Assembly: GCF_000715075.1 (NCBI RefSeq)
Contig: NC_134096.1
Location: 68,143,026-68,207,025 of the forward strand
Direction of reading: 5' to 3'
Length of the DNA stretch: 64,000 nucleotides
Source of the DNA: Nicotiana tabacum
Lineage: Eukaryota > Streptophyta > Magnoliopsida > Solanales > Solanaceae
Shown here: positions 20,784 through 33,170 of the stretch, one piece after another
Layout: each line of letters begins with the position of its first letter
Position numbering within the stretch: the first letter of the stretch is position 1
Notes under the pieces: model-generated
What the model saw: the letters and a program-made list of their open reading frames with translations, nothing else
What the model was told of the DNA's origin: nothing
Databases searched by the model: none
Program-made: the position numbers and the translations under genes

Positions 20784-22790
20784 GAACTCTACAGGGGAAA
20801 ACCATGTATACTCCTTGAGCAGATTTCTAGTAGCAGGGTCCACCCCAGCTACAAATATACTAGACTTATCCAAGTTTACTATCAATCTTGTAGCAGATGA
20901 GAAGTGGTTTAAAGTTTCTAGCACTCTTCTAACAGAAGATAGATGACCCTTACAGAAAATTATCAAATCATCCGCAAAGATCAAATGAGTTAATCTCAAT
21001 TTATTACACATAGGATGGAATCTAAAATCTGGCAATTCACTCATCTTACTCAAAGTTCTTGAGAGGTACTCCATAACCAATACAAATAGAAGAGGATACA
21101 TAGGATCTCCTTATCTTAATCCTCTCTTTCCCTCAAAGTATCCATGCCCCCACAACATTCACTTTATAGAAAAGTTGGGTGTTAATATACAAGCCATAAT
21201 TAGTTGCACAAATTTAGGTGGAAAGCCAAATCCCAGCAAAGCTTCCTCCACAAACTCCCATATGACCATATCATACGCCTTTCTTAGGTCAATTTTCATC
21301 ACACATCTTGGTGAAGTTTTCCTGTTATAATGCCTCGGAATATCATGACAAATCAGCACATTTTGCATCATAGTCCTCCCTTGCACAAATGCCACTTGGT
21401 TTTCAGCCACTATATTTGGGATAATCTCCTTCAATCTATTACATATGATCTTAGTAATGCACTTATATACCACATTACAACAAGATATAGGCCTGTATTG
21501 ACTCGCATTTAATGGGGTTTCAACATTAGGAATTAGAGCAATCATTGTGGCATTCACTTGTTGTAACAATTGCCCATTGGAAAAGAATTCCAGGATAGCT
21601 TCAGTTATATCATAACCTATTATCTCCCATGCAACTTTGAAGAATCCACTCCTATAACCATCTGGCCCCAGACTTTTGTTGATATCAATACTTAACATAA
21701 CTTTCTTTACCTTTATTGATGTATATGGCTGCAACGATTTTATCTGGTGCCCCTCTGTTAATATCTGACCATGTTGCAAAATGCTTCTGACTGCTCTGGA
21801 TCTTGGTCCTCCTCCATATGCCAGCAAGTCCTTATAGAACTTAACAAAGACATCAGCAATTACCTCCGGTTCATTCTTCACATTAGCATGATCATCCTGT
21901 ATCTGAGTAATGACCTATTGTAACCTTTTTTGCTTGATGATTGAATGAAAGTATTTAGTATTATCATCTCCCAGTTTCAACCATGTTACTTTACTCCTTT
22001 ACTTCAAGAAACACTCTGCCAAAAAAGATCTCTCTTTATACTGTGTGCTGGAGTATTAAATCTGAAGGATTTAGTTGTAGTTTCCTTTGGATTTCCAGTA
22101 ATTCCTCTCTAGTTTCATCAGCTTCATCAACAATATTCTTGAAACCTTGTGCATTCAATTCTCTCAGTCTCCTCTTCAGTAATTTAAGTTTTCTAACAAT
22201 TTGAAACATTTTGTGTCCCTCTACTTGAACACCCCAAACTGTCCCCACCAGCTCAAGGAAGTTTGAGTGAGTAGACCATACATTACATTACTGGAAAGGT
22301 TTTCTATGACTTCTTGGAGGCTGCCTCAAAGTAACTCTAAGTGGACAATGGTCACTCACTCCCTCAGGCAAAAACGTGGCCACACACTCTGGCATGTTGT
22401 CTATCCAGTCTCCGTTTATAAAAGCCCAATCAATCTTGGAATAAATTATATCTTCCCCTGCTTATCATTCCATGTACACCTATGTCCATGACTAGGTAAT
22501 TCTAGCAATCCACACAATTTTATACACGTGTGAAAATCAACAATCTCAGCCATGGTTACTGGGTTACCTCCAATTTTGTCCCCTGGAGTTAATACAAAAT
22601 GATAATCTCCTAGGATAATCCATGGAGTATTACTAACTGCATGAACTCTCCTTATATATTCCCATAGTTCTTTCCTGTCATCTCTAGTGTTAAAAGCATA
22701 GATGAAAGTAACTTGAAACTGCAATTGCATTGGTAGATATATAACTTGACAAGTGAGAGCTTGTGACGATCCCACTCCTACCAATACCTA
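20784..22790 (-). pseudogene. LINE ORF2: endonuclease and reverse transcriptase, broken
   Basis: An endonuclease/phosphatase-like part lies at 22784-22446 (WIILGDYHFVLTPGDKIGG). A linker occupies 22248-22036. Reverse transcriptase is at 21881-20784 with the non-LTR hallmarks SLGPDGYRSGFFK, LNASQYRPISCCNVVYK, NQVAFVQGR, KIDLRKAYD and the catalytic FADD in LIFADDLIIF (about 20970). Stops or frameshifts lie near 22440, 22030, 21890 and 21150. It is truncated after the RT by element A. The family is plant L1 LINE; the protein would nick target DNA and prime reverse transcription there. Confidence 0.87.
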
Positions 22791-22989
22791 GTATATATCT
22801 GGTTTCCATGCCACTAAAATCCTTCCATTATAATGGGAAGACAAATTTGTAGCATATTGCCAGCCTACAAACAAGTTCTTTACAACCTATTCCACTCGAT
22901 GTGCTTTCACCTTTATTTCAAGCAGTCCTACCAATCCTACACGAGTCTCATTGCAGAAGAGCTTGACCTCCTTCTACTTACTAGAGCTT

Positions 22990-23531
22990 GACAGTAAGTT
23001 AACCATGACCCGAAGGGGGTTGTAAAGCCCCTCCCTCATTTTTAACTCCACTAGCTTGATTATGCCCGGACATACTTGATGAGGTACTTGCTTGCATCCC
23101 AATTCCATGATGCATGTTGCTATTTTCCTCCCCTCTTTCCTTGCCCAAAACCTGAAATGAATTTATAATAGATACATGTTTCTGTTGCACTTGTGTTGCT
23201 TTATTAACTCTATGTGGAGTAATCCATTCCTCAGCTTGATCCTACTCCCCTTAACTATATGTTTGCATCCTTCTTTTTAGGAGATATTGTCACTTCCCCA
23301 ACTTCTTTATTCATCCCCTTCTCCTTTGTTTGAATTCCAACCTTATCTCATTGCTTAACAAGTTGTGGTTAAGTTTTTTCCTCTTGTTTGTTCTTCTTGT
23401 TCCTTATACAGTCTTCACTCTTATGGCCATATTTCTTACAGACTTGACACAACGTAGGTTTCCAATCATATTCAACTCTCTATCATAACTCCCCATTCAT
23501 TTCTAAACAAAATGTTATCAGGGAGGGTGGT
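22990..23531 (-). pseudogene. LINE ORF1, C-terminal part with zinc knuckle
   Basis: Read from 23531 down, the frame gives LPDNILFRNEWGVMIERVEYDW, then CQVCKKYGHKSEDC, a CCHC zinc knuckle (about 23450-23410). It joins in frame with the DUF4283-like part at 33703-33504 once the chromovirus and one target duplication are removed. A stop sits in the downstream linker. ORF1 proteins bind the LINE RNA. Confidence 0.8.
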
Positions 23532-24104
23532 TGTCACGACCCAAATTTCCTCTCCGTATAATATCGTGACGGTACCTAGTCTCTACGACTAGGTAAGCCT
23601 AACATTTGCGGAATAATAAAATGAAAACATAATTTTAACACTTAACCGTTCAAAAATACACAGCAAATCCCAAAACCCAGAACATCGTGAATCACAACCT
23701 ATAGAAGGAAAAGTCTAGTGTCTCTATACATCAGAATTCTAACAAGGAAAAATACATAAGATAATGGACATGAGAAAGAGTAGAAGGGGACTCCGAGGTC
23801 TGCAGACGTGACAGATATACCATGAAGTCTCCAAAACTGTCCCGACTCACTGATAGTGCAGCTGATAAGGTGCACCTAGATCTGCACACGAAAAACATGT
23901 GTAGAGAGCAGCATGAGTACACCACAATCGGTACCCAGTAAGTGCCAAGCCTAACCTCGATCGAGTAGTGACACGGTCAGGTCTGGGCCCAACTGGTAAA
24001 TATATAATAAAATAATATAGAGTGTAATACCGTAATAAAATAAAGGCTAAAATTTAACAACAATGAAATCATAGATGATAACAACTCAGTACACAGAAAC
24101 ACAA

Positions 24105-24480
24105 CAGGGGATCTCCCGAGATACCGTCTCGTAGTCCCAAACGTAAATGAGCAGGGGGATCTCCCGGAATACCGTTCCGTAGTCCCAAAGTAAATTTGCA
24201 AGGGGATCTCCCGGAATACCGTTCCGTAGTCCCAAAGTAATTGTGCAGGGGAATCTCCTGGAATACCGTTCTGTAGTCCCAAAGTAAATGTGAAGGGGAA
24301 TCTCCCGGAATACCGTTCCGTATTCCCAAAGTAATTGTGCAGGGTAATCTCCCGGAATACCATTCTGTAGTCCCAAAGTAAATGTGCAGGGGAATCTCTC
24401 GGAATACCGTTCCATAGTCCCAAAGTAAATGTGCAGGGGGATCTCCCGAAATACCGTTCCGTAGTCCCAAAGTAAATATG
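24105..24480 (-). repeat. Tandem hairpin repeats, eight 47-base units
   Basis: Each unit has the form GGGGATCTCC-CGGAATACCGTTCCG-TAGTCCCAAAGTAAAT (segments joined by hyphens). The centre is a 5-bp stem around the loop TACCG. Unit 1 has arms CGAGA/TCTCG while most others have CGGAA/TTCCG. An outer GGGA/TCCC pairing is possible. Three reading frames stay open through the array, which is a property of the repeat and not a gene. Confidence 0.9.
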
Positions 24481-25547
24481 CAGCGCAAATAATAGAAATA
24501 CAACTACATCACAAAATTCTTACAATTTAGACTAAGTACCAGTCAGGGAAGAAGCAGGAAATTCACTAAGCATGCTGCACATAATTCGCATAAACGATTA
24601 AGACACGTAGACATGTTGTATTAGGCTAAACATGATAGCTGCACATATTGGAATAACTCAATTAAGAAGAAAATAGATTAGTGTTCATTAAAATGGTATA
24701 ACTCAAAATAACAGGAAAACATGTTGCTGCTCGGCAAGAAAATCGAGTTTTACCACAACTAGCCCGTGTACGTACTCGTCACCTCACGTACACGGCGCTC
24801 ACATAGCACAATAGTTCCAAATCATAAGGGGATTTCCCCCACGCAAAGTTAGGCAAGCCACTTACCTCGAACCAAGCTCAATCAATCGGTCACAATGCCT
24901 TTCCCACGAATATCCGGCTCCGAATGGCCCAAATCTAGCCAAAAGCAATTACATATCATAAATACAACAATAATAGACTCATCTAATTAACGAAATCAAC
25001 ATTTTAACGAAAATTCTGAAATTAACTCAAAATCGCATGTGGGTCCCACATCTCGGAACCCGACAAAAGTTACAGAATATGAACGCCCATCCAACTACGA
25101 GTCCAACCATACAAATTTTACCAAAATACGACATCAACTTGAGCCTCAAATCTTCAATTAAAGTCTATGAAGATTTTTGCCATATTCAACCCAATCTTTA
25201 CCCATTTGAACCTAACAATCTTTCCACAACCTTATTGGTATGTATACATAATACTCTTACACCCAAGAATCATACTATTAATCACCCATCTTTACCCCAA
25301 ACCCGAAATTGAAGAATTGAGGAAAGAAATTCTCACCTCTTTGAAGCCCTAGCAAGATCCTTGTGAAATCTTCAAACCTTGAACAAGAAATTGATGGATA
25401 AATGACTAAGTCTTCACTTTCTCTCTCTAAAATTCTCTCACCTCTCTCTAAAATATCAGATGAAACCCTTCAAAATGACCCCCAATAGTGTTTTATAAGA
25501 ATAAGGTTGGGTTTATAAAATCAGAAAAATAAAGCTCCGGAACAGGT

Positions 25548-25818
25548 TATGCGGTCGCATATGTGACCGTATAATGGTTATGCGGACCACATATCGGTCG
25601 CATAATCGGTATCCAAAACTGGCAAACATCTGTCTGTGTATGCGGTCACTATGCGGCCCGCATACCTGTTCTGCGGTCGCATAGTGATCGCATAACAGTT
25701 ATGCTGTTGCATAGTCGACCGCAGATTTCATCCAAACTGGCCCTCTTCTGCCTCACTTCTGCGGCCATTATGCGGCTCGCAGAGTGATTATGCGGTCGCA
25801 TAATGGACCGCAGAAACG
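25548..25818 (-). repeat. GCGGTCGCAT palindrome array in 3' LTR of F
   Basis: Alternating words TGCGGTCGCAT, TGTGACCGTAT, ATGCGGCCCGCAT, TGCGGTCGCATAGTGATCGCA and TGGACCGCAGA build nested inverted repeats. The equivalent array in the 5' LTR is at 32925-33170 and lacks about 31 bases near its start. Confidence 0.85.
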
Positions 25819-26154
25819 CGTTTTTCTGCCAAAAAATTTCCTTTACTTCTCGGTGCATTGTTCAACCCAAAAGGTCTGAGCCGCAACCTTTGTACTAATT
25901 GATCTACCTCGACGCCACAAAAACTTAATTTCCTTAGCAAAACTTTCCGGGTTACTACACACACGTCAACATCTGGTCAACCTTTTCAACTGAATTTCGA
26001 AACCTTGGAACTAGGTGTTCCAAATCATTCAAAAACCTCACCGGACCCGAACCAATTACCCTCGGCAAGTCACATAACAAATGTAAAGCATAAATTGAGC
26101 AGTAAATGGGAAAACGGAGTTATAATACTCAAAATGACCGGCCGGGTCATTATA

Positions 26155-26172
26155 TTCTCCCCCTCTTAAACA
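26155..26172 (-). promoter_or_regulatory. Polypurine tract of chromovirus F
   Basis: On the minus strand the sequence is TTTAAGAGGGGGAGAA directly before the 3' LTR terminus at 26154. This is the primer for plus-strand DNA synthesis. The same phrase precedes the LTR of element D (49703-49718). Confidence 0.85.
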
Positions 26173-26212
26173 AACGTTCATCCTCGAACGAGTTTAGAAT
26201 AATACTTGGAGT

Positions 26213-27750
26213 CTAAAATAAGTGTGGGTATTTACTCCGCATATCCTGCTCATTCCCCCAAGTAGCTTCTCTGACTGGCTGGCCTTTCCACTGCACCTTC
26301 ACTAATGTTATGTTCTTGGACCTCAGCTTTCGAACCTGCCGGTCTAAAATAGCCATCGGCTCCACATCATAAGTCAAATTACCGTCTAGTTGCACTGTAC
26401 TGAAATACAGAATATGAGTTGGATCTCCGACATACTTTCGGAGCATGGATACATGGAACGCTGGATGAACACCTGATAGACTAGGTGGAAAAGCAAGTTC
26501 ATAAGCCATCTCTCCAATTTTCTTAAGTATCTCAAAAGTCATAATATACCGAGGGCTCAACTTGCCCTTCCTCCCGAACCTCATAACGCCCTTCATAGGC
26601 AAAACCCGGAGCAAGACTCGCTCTCCAATCATGAATGCCACATCGCAAACCTTCCGATCTGCATAACTCTTTTTTCTGGACTGGGCTGTGTGAAGTCTAT
26701 CCTGAATTACCTTCACCCTTTCCCAGGCATCTTGAACCAAGTCCGTACCCAATAATCTGACCTCGCCGGGCTCGAACCAACCCACTGGGAACCAAGAGCT
26801 AGCTGCTCGGAAGAATAGGTAGTAATCACAGGAATGAAATGAGCTGACTTGGTCAGCCTATCCACAATCACCCAAACTGCATCAAACTTTCGCTGAGTCC
26901 GTGGGAGTCCAACAACGAAATCCATGGTGATCCACTCCCATTTCCACTCCAGAATCTCTAGCTTCTGAAGCAATCCACCTGGTCGCTGATGCTCATATTT
27001 TACCTACTGGCAATTCAGACATCGCGCCACATACTCTACTATGTTCTTCTTCATTCTCCTCCACCAGTAATGTTGTTTCAAGTCCTGATACATCTTTGCG
27101 GCACCCGGATGAATAGAATACCGCGAACTGTGAGCCTCCTGGAGAATCAACTCACGCAAACCATCTACATTAGGCACACATAGCCTGCCTTGCATCCTCA
27201 ATACACCATCATCTCCAATAGTGACCTCCTTAGCATCACCGTGCTGGACCGTGTCCTTAAGGACAAGTAGATGAGGGTCATCATACTAACGCCCCCTGAT
27301 ACAATCATAAAGAGAAGACCGAGAGATCACACAAGCTAATACTCGACTCAACTCAGAAATATCCAATCTCACAAACTGGCTTGCTAAGGCTTGAACATCC
27401 AACGCCAATGGCCTCTCTGCTGCTGGTAGATATGCTAAACTTCCCAAACTCTCTGCTCGGTGACTCAAAGCATCAGCCACCACATTGGCCTTCCCAAGGT
27501 GGTACAAAATAGTGATATCATAATCCTTAAGTAGCTCCAACCACCTCCGCTGACATAAGTTAAGATCTTTCTACTTAAACAGATGTTGCAAACTCCGATG
27601 ATCGGTGTAAATCTCACAAGGAACACCATACAAATAATGCCGCCATATCTTCAAGGCATGAACAATAGCTACTAACTCAAGGTCGTGGACAGGATAGTTC
27701 TTTTCATGCACCTCTAGCTGTCTGGACATGTAGGCAATCATCCTACCATC
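26213..27750 (-). pseudogene. pol: Chromovirus F RNase H, integrase and chromodomain, with internal deletion
   Basis: RNase H occupies about 27750-27480 ([23 protein letters not shown]). The integrase zinc finger is at about 27130-27004 (HPGAAKMYQDLK...CLNCQ). The core starts at 26973 (ITMDFVVGLPRTQ) but after SEQLA (about 26797) it jumps to PVGWFEPGE, losing about 125 residues that normally carry the second Asp and the Glu of the DDE triad. The C-terminus (26785-26213) has GERVLLRV, LSPRYI, HPAFHVSMLRKY and a chromodomain-like end VKVQWKGQPVREATW. The reading frame shifts at the deletion. Other stops lie near 27541 and 27286. Confidence 0.87.
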
Positions 27751-29507
27751 CTACATCAACACCGCACCGAGACCAATCCACGATGTATCACAATATACAG
27801 TATAAGACCCCGAACCTGTAGGTAATACCAATACTGGGGATGTAGTCAAAGCTGTCTTGAGCTTTTGAAAGCTCTCCTCACATTCCTCTGTCCACCTGAA
27901 CGGAGCACCCTTCTGGGTCAGCCTGGTCATATGTGCTGGAATAGATGAGAATCCCTCTACAAAGCAACGGTAATACCCTACCAAACCAAGAAAACTCCGG
28001 ATCTCTGTAGCTGAGAACGGCCTAGGCCAACTCTGCACTGCTTCAATCTTCTTCAGATCCACCTGGATCCCCTCACTCGATACTATATGACCCAAGAATG
28101 CCACTGAGTCTAGCCAAAACTCACACTTTGAAAATTTTGCATATAACTTATTTTCTCTCAAGGTTTGAAGCGCAGTCCTCAGGTGCTGCTCATGATCCTC
28201 CCGACTCCGGGAGTATACCAGAATTTCGTCAATAAACACAATGGCGAACGAGTCAAGATAAGGTCGGAACACAATGTGCATCAAGTGCATAAAAGTTGTT
28301 GGGGCATTGGTCAACCCAAAAGACATAACAAGAAACTCATAGTGACCATATCTGGTCCTCAAAGCAGTCTTCGGGATATCCGGCTCCCGAATCTTCAACT
28401 GATGATAACCTGAACGTAAGTCAATCTTGGAAAATACTCTGGCACTCTGTAACTGATCAAATAAGTCATCAATACGAGGCAATGGATACTTGTTCTTCAC
28501 TGTGACTTTGTTCAACTAGCGGTAATCAATACACATACGCATAGAACCATCCTTCTTCTTCACAAATAAGACAGGAGCACCCTAAGGTGACACACTGGGC
28601 CGAATGAAGCCTTTATCAAGTAATTCTTGTAACTGCTCTTTCAACTTCTTCAATTCAGGAGGAGCCATACGATATGGAGGAATAGAGATGGGCTGAGTGC
28701 CCGGCAACAAATCAATGCTAAAATTAATATCTCTGTCAGGTGGCATGCCCGGAAGATCAGCTGGAAACACATCTGGAAAGTCCCTCACTACTGGAACTGA
28801 CTCAACTATAGGGTTATCAATATTGACATCTCTCACATAAGCTAGATACACGTCACACCCCTTCTCAACCATTCGTTGAGATTTAAGAAAAGAAATAACT
28901 CTACCGGGAGTATACTCTAAGGTACCTCGCCACTCTAATCGCGATGAACCTGGCATAGCCAGCATCACGGTTTTAGTGTGACAATCAAGAATAGCATAAT
29001 GGGGCGACAACCAGTCCATGCTCAAAATAATATCAAAGTCTAACATGCTGAGTAATAATAAATCGGCTCTGGTATCAAAACCACTAAGAGCAATCAAACA
29101 CGACCGATACACGCGGTCCACAACAAGAAAATCTCCCAAAGGAGTAGATATATAAATAGGGAAACTCAAAGAATCCCGAAATACGCCCAAATACAGGGAA
29201 AAAATAAGAGGACAGATAAGAATATGTAGAGCCTGGGTCAAATAATACCGACGCATCTCTATGCCAGACCGGAACAATACCTGTAATGACAGAATCAGAA
29301 GCAACTGCCTCTGTACGAGTAGAAAGTGCATAATATCTGGCCTGGCCTCCCCTCTAGGGCGACCTCTACCTCCTCGACCTCCACCTCGAGCTGGTTGAGC
29401 AGATGGGGTGGCAGCTGGTGCTGTAATTATAGACTGAGGACCCGGTGGAGCACGTTGTGGTTGAAAAGTCTGTGGAGGTGCACCCTTCTTAATCCTGGGG
29501 CAATCCC
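27751..29507 (-). pseudogene. pol: Chromovirus F protease and reverse transcriptase
   Basis: The protease region (about 29140-28950) is marked by LLLLSMLDFDIILSMDWLSPH. RT runs from about 28700 to 27900: [36 protein letters not shown], and FIDEILVYS at 28225-28236. The last motif is normally FIDDILVYS, so the second catalytic aspartate is replaced by glutamate. Stops lie near 28581 (TGG to TAG context) and 28516 (CAG to TAG context). Confidence 0.88.
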
Positions 29508-30756
29508 TCACCATGTGGCGAGTGTCGCCACACTCAAAATAAGCTCTGGGAGGGCGTGGCTGCTGTGACTGGCTCGGGCCAGGTCTGCTGGACTGGCTAC
29601 TAGGAACACCCCATGCATGAGGCACACTAGATACTGGCGGTGATAAGGCTCTTGTGGTCTAGAAGGAGCTGGAACACCGCTGGAGGCTGGAAGAGCTGAA
29701 TGAACGGGGCGGCTCACATAACCCCCACCATGGCAAGCTGTTGGGGCACGAGCTCCCGAATAATAACCAGCCTCTCGAGACCTCTTGGCCTCCCTGTCCT
29801 CTCTATCCCGGGCAAACATGCCCTCGAATATCCTGGCAATACCCACAGCTTGCTGATAAGAAATATCCATCTCCAATTCTATGTCCATACTACTCCGGAT
29901 GCTGGGATAAAGACCCTCAATAAACCGCCGAACCCTCTCTCTAACTGTGGAAACTAAGGCCGGTGCATGTCAGGCCAAATCATTGAAGCGAATTTCATAC
30001 TCTGACACAGTCATAGCCCCCTGGCACAGCTGCTCAAACTCTGCGCGCATGAGTCCCTGAGGCTCTAAGGGACATACTCTCTCAAAAATATGTCCGAGAA
30101 CTGAGTCCATGTAAGTGAAGCTGCCTCAGCCGGACTACTCAACTCATAAGCACGCCACCACTGATAGGCTGCTCCTCTAATCTGGAATATGGTAAAAGAA
30201 ACCCCGTTCATCTGCGCTATGCCTATAGTACGGAGAATACGATGACACTCCTCTAGAAAACCCTTAGCATCATTTGTAGCCAATCCATTGAAGGTAGGTG
30301 GGTGGTACTTCTTGTACCTCTCAAGTTTGAGCTGTTCCGCCTCAGAAGTTGCTGCCCTAACCTCGGGCTGAGCTTGAGCTACCGGCTGCATTGGTACAAT
30401 CTCTGTAACCTGGTCGACCTGAGCCCGCTGCTCTGGAGTACCGGTGACGGGAGTCTGTGCTCCTCCCCCGGCCTGAGATGTGGTAGGAGCAAGTGGAATC
30501 AATCCAACCTGAGCTAAGGTGCTGAACATGCTCAGAAACTGGGCTAGAGTCTCCTGGAAGGCTGGTGCAGGAACAGGTATCTCAGGTATCTGCCCTCAAG
30601 CTTGAGCTACTGGGGGCTCCTCTGTAGCAGCTTGTGCGGGTGCTCTGGCTGCACCACGTGGACGTCCTCAGCCTCTACCCCGTCCCCAGCCTCTTGCGGC
30701 TCTAGCAGGGGGTGCGAGTGCCTGTTCATCAGATTCGCTTGTACGTGTCCTCACCA
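29508..30756 (-). pseudogene. gag: Chromovirus F gag, broken
   Basis: The start is the ATG at 30756 (MVRTRTSESDE), shared in form with element D's gag. The capsid core is at about 30330-30065 (YKKYHPPTFNGLA, FLEECHRILRTIGI, AYQWWRAYE). The zinc knuckle CGDTRHMVRDC lies at about 29545. Stops occur in the N-terminal 100 residues and near 30065 and 29968, and a frameshift sits near 29640. The protein would form the particle and bind the RNA. Confidence 0.85.
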
Positions 30757-30940
30757 TCTGTGAGAGAATAGAATACAGAAATTTAGAATCTCTGAAGTCA
30801 AAAATTTTAGCACGACAAGGAATCAAAGTAGTGAAATTTTCCTAACAGTTTCATAGCCTCCCGAAGATAAGTACAGACGTCTCCATACCGATCCGCGAGA
30901 TTCTAATAAACCGGCTTGTGACTCATGATACCAATGAACC

Positions 30941-30956
30941 TAGAGCTCTGATACCA
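30941..30956 (-). promoter_or_regulatory. Primer-binding site, initiator tRNA-Met (chromovirus F)
   Basis: On the minus strand it reads TGGTATCAGAGCTCTA, beginning three bases after the 5' LTR end at 30960. It matches the complement of the initiator tRNA-Met 3' end, normal for Del/Tekay. Confidence 0.88.
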
Positions 30957-31529
30957 ACTTGTCACGACCTAAATTTCCCCTTTGTATAATATCGTGATGG
31001 CACCTAGTCTCTATGACTAGGTAAGACTAACATTTGCGGAATAATGAAAAGAAAACATAATTTTAACACTTAACCATTCAAAAATACACAGCAACTCCCA
31101 AAACCCGGAACATCGTGAATCACAACCTACAGAAGGAAAAGTCTAGTGTCTCTATACATCAGATTTCTAACAAGGAAAAATACAGAAGATAATGGACATG
31201 TGAAAGAGTAGAAGGGGACTCCGAGGTCTGCGGACGCGGCAAATATACCTTGAAGTCTCCAAAGCTGTCCCGGCTCACTGATAGTGCGGTTGATAAGGTG
31301 AACCTAGATCTGCACACGAAAAACATGTGTAGAGAGTAGCATGAGTACACCACAATCGGTACCCAGTAAGTGCCAAGCCTAACCTCGGTCGAGTAGTGAC
31401 GCGGTCAGGTCAGGGCCCAACTGGTAAATATATAATAAAATAATATAGAGTGTAATACCGCAATAAAATAAAGGCTGAAATTTAACAACAATGAAATCAT
31501 AGAAGGTAACAACTCAGTACACAGAAACA

Positions 31530-31860
31530 CAATAGGGGATCTCTCGAGATACCGTTTCATAGTCCCAAACGTAAATGAGCAGGGGGATCTCCCGGAATAC
31601 CGTTCCGTAGTCCCAAAGTAAATGTTCAGGGGGATCTCCCGGAATACCATTCCGTAGTCCCAAAGTAAATGTGCAGGGAAATCTCCCGGAATACCGTTCC
31701 GTAGTCCCAAAGTAAATGTGCAGGGGAATCTCCCGGAATACCGTTTTGTAGTCCCAAAGTAAATGTGCACGGAAATCTCCCGGAATACCGTTCTGTACTC
31801 CCAAAGTAAATGTGCAGGGGGATCTCCTGAAATATCTTTCCGTAGTCCCAAAGTAAATAT
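31530..31860 (-). repeat. Tandem hairpin repeats, seven 47-base units
   Basis: These are the 5' LTR counterpart of 24105-24480. Units 2-4 keep perfect CGGAA/TTCCG arms; unit 1 is a CGAGA type with a decayed right arm (TTTCA); units 5-7 show single C-to-T or T-for-C changes in the arms. One unit fewer than the 3' LTR. Confidence 0.88.
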
Positions 31861-32924
31861 GCAGCGCAAATAATAGAAATACAACTACATTACGAAATTC
31901 TTACAATTTAGACTAAGTACCAGTCAGGGAAGAAGCAGAAAATTCACTAAGCATGCTGCACATAATTCATATAAATGATTAAGACACGTAGACATGTTGT
32001 ATTAGACTAAACATGATAGCTGCACATATTGGAATAACTCAATTAAGAATTAAAATAGATTAGTGTTCATTAAAATGGCATAACTCAAAATAACAGGAAA
32101 ACATGTTGCTGCTCAGCAAGAAAATCGGGTTTTACCACAACTAGCCCGTGTACGTACTCGTCAGCTCACGTACACGGCGCTCACATAGCACAATAGTTCC
32201 AAATCTTAAAGGGATTTCCCCACGCAAAGTTAGGCAAGCCACTTACCTCGAACCAAGCTCAATCAATCGGTCACAATGCCTTTCCCATGAATATCCGGCT
32301 CCGAATGGCCCAAATCTAGCCAAAAGCAATTACATATCATAAATACAACAATAATAGACTCATCTAATTAACGAAATCAACATTTTAATGAAAATTCTGA
32401 AATTAACTCAAAATCGCTCGTGGGCCCCACATCTCGGAACCCGACAATAGTTACAAAATATGAACGCCCATCCAACTACGAGTCCAACTATTCAAATTTT
32501 ATCAAAATTCGACATCAACTTGAGCCTCAAATTTTCAATTAAAGTCTATGAGGATTTCTACCATTTTCAACCCAATCTTTACCCATTTGAACCTAACAAT
32601 CTTTCCACAACCTTATTGGTATGTATACATAATACTCTTACACCCAAGAATCATACTATTAATCACCCATCTTTAATCCAAACTCGAAATTGAAGAATTG
32701 AGGAATGAAATTCTCACCTCTTTGAAGCCTTGGCAAGATCCTTGTGAAATCTTCAAACCTTGAACAAGAAATTGATGGATAAATGACTAAGTCTTCACTT
32801 TCTTTCTCTAAAATTCTCTCACCTCTCTCTAAAATATCAGATGAAACCCTTCAAAATGACCCCCACTAGTGTTTTATACGAGTAGGGTCGGGTTTATAAA
32901 ATCAGAAAAATAAAGCTCCGAAAC

Positions 32925-33170
32925 AGGTTATGCGGACCACATATCGGTCGCATAATTGGTATCCAAAACTGGCAAACATCTGTCTGTGTATGCGGTCACT
33001 ATGCGGTCCGCATACCTGTTCTGCGGTCGCATAGTGACCGCATAACAGTTATGCGGTCGCATAGTCGACCGCAGATTTATCCAAACTGGCCCTCTTCTGC
33101 CTCACTTCTGCGGCCATTATGTAGCTCGCAGAGTGATTATGCGGTCGCATAATGGACCGCAGAAATACAT
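32925..33170 (-). repeat. GCGGTCGCAT palindrome array in 5' LTR of F
   Basis: The same word set as 25548-25818, including ATGCGGTCCGCAT, TGCGGTCGCATAGTGACCGCA and GTCGACCGCAGA. It lies about 330-580 bases from the LTR start. Confidence 0.85.

Larger units (their letters stand above)
20784..23531 (-). mobile_element. L1-type LINE, 3'-truncated, part 1
   Basis: Minus-strand non-LTR element: zinc-knuckle part of ORF1 (23531-22990), then endonuclease and reverse transcriptase of ORF2 (22790-20784). It is cut at 20783 by the 3' LTR of element A, so the C-terminus of ORF2 and the poly-A end are missing. At 23531 it is cut by chromovirus F; its 5' continuation is at 33504-34420. Confidence 0.85.
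23532..26154 (-). repeat. 3' LTR of chromovirus F
   Basis: About 2.62 kb, colinear with the 5' LTR at 30960-33503. It contains eight copies of a 47-base hairpin repeat (24105-24480) and a GCGGTCGCAT palindrome array (25548-25818). It is about 79 bases longer than its partner, explained by one extra hairpin unit and about 31 extra bases in the palindrome array. Its 5' terminus reads TATAATGACC instead of TGTAACGACC. Confidence 0.9.

Noticed and set aside
24105..24480. Possible CRISPR array
   Set aside because: Units are directly adjacent tandem repeats without unique spacers, in a plant LTR.
24069..24503. Three overlapping open frames of 109-148 residues with repeated WDYGTVFREIP-like units
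   Set aside because: They are translations of the 47-base tandem hairpin repeats in three frames. No start context, and the counterpart LTR shows the same effect with different copy number.
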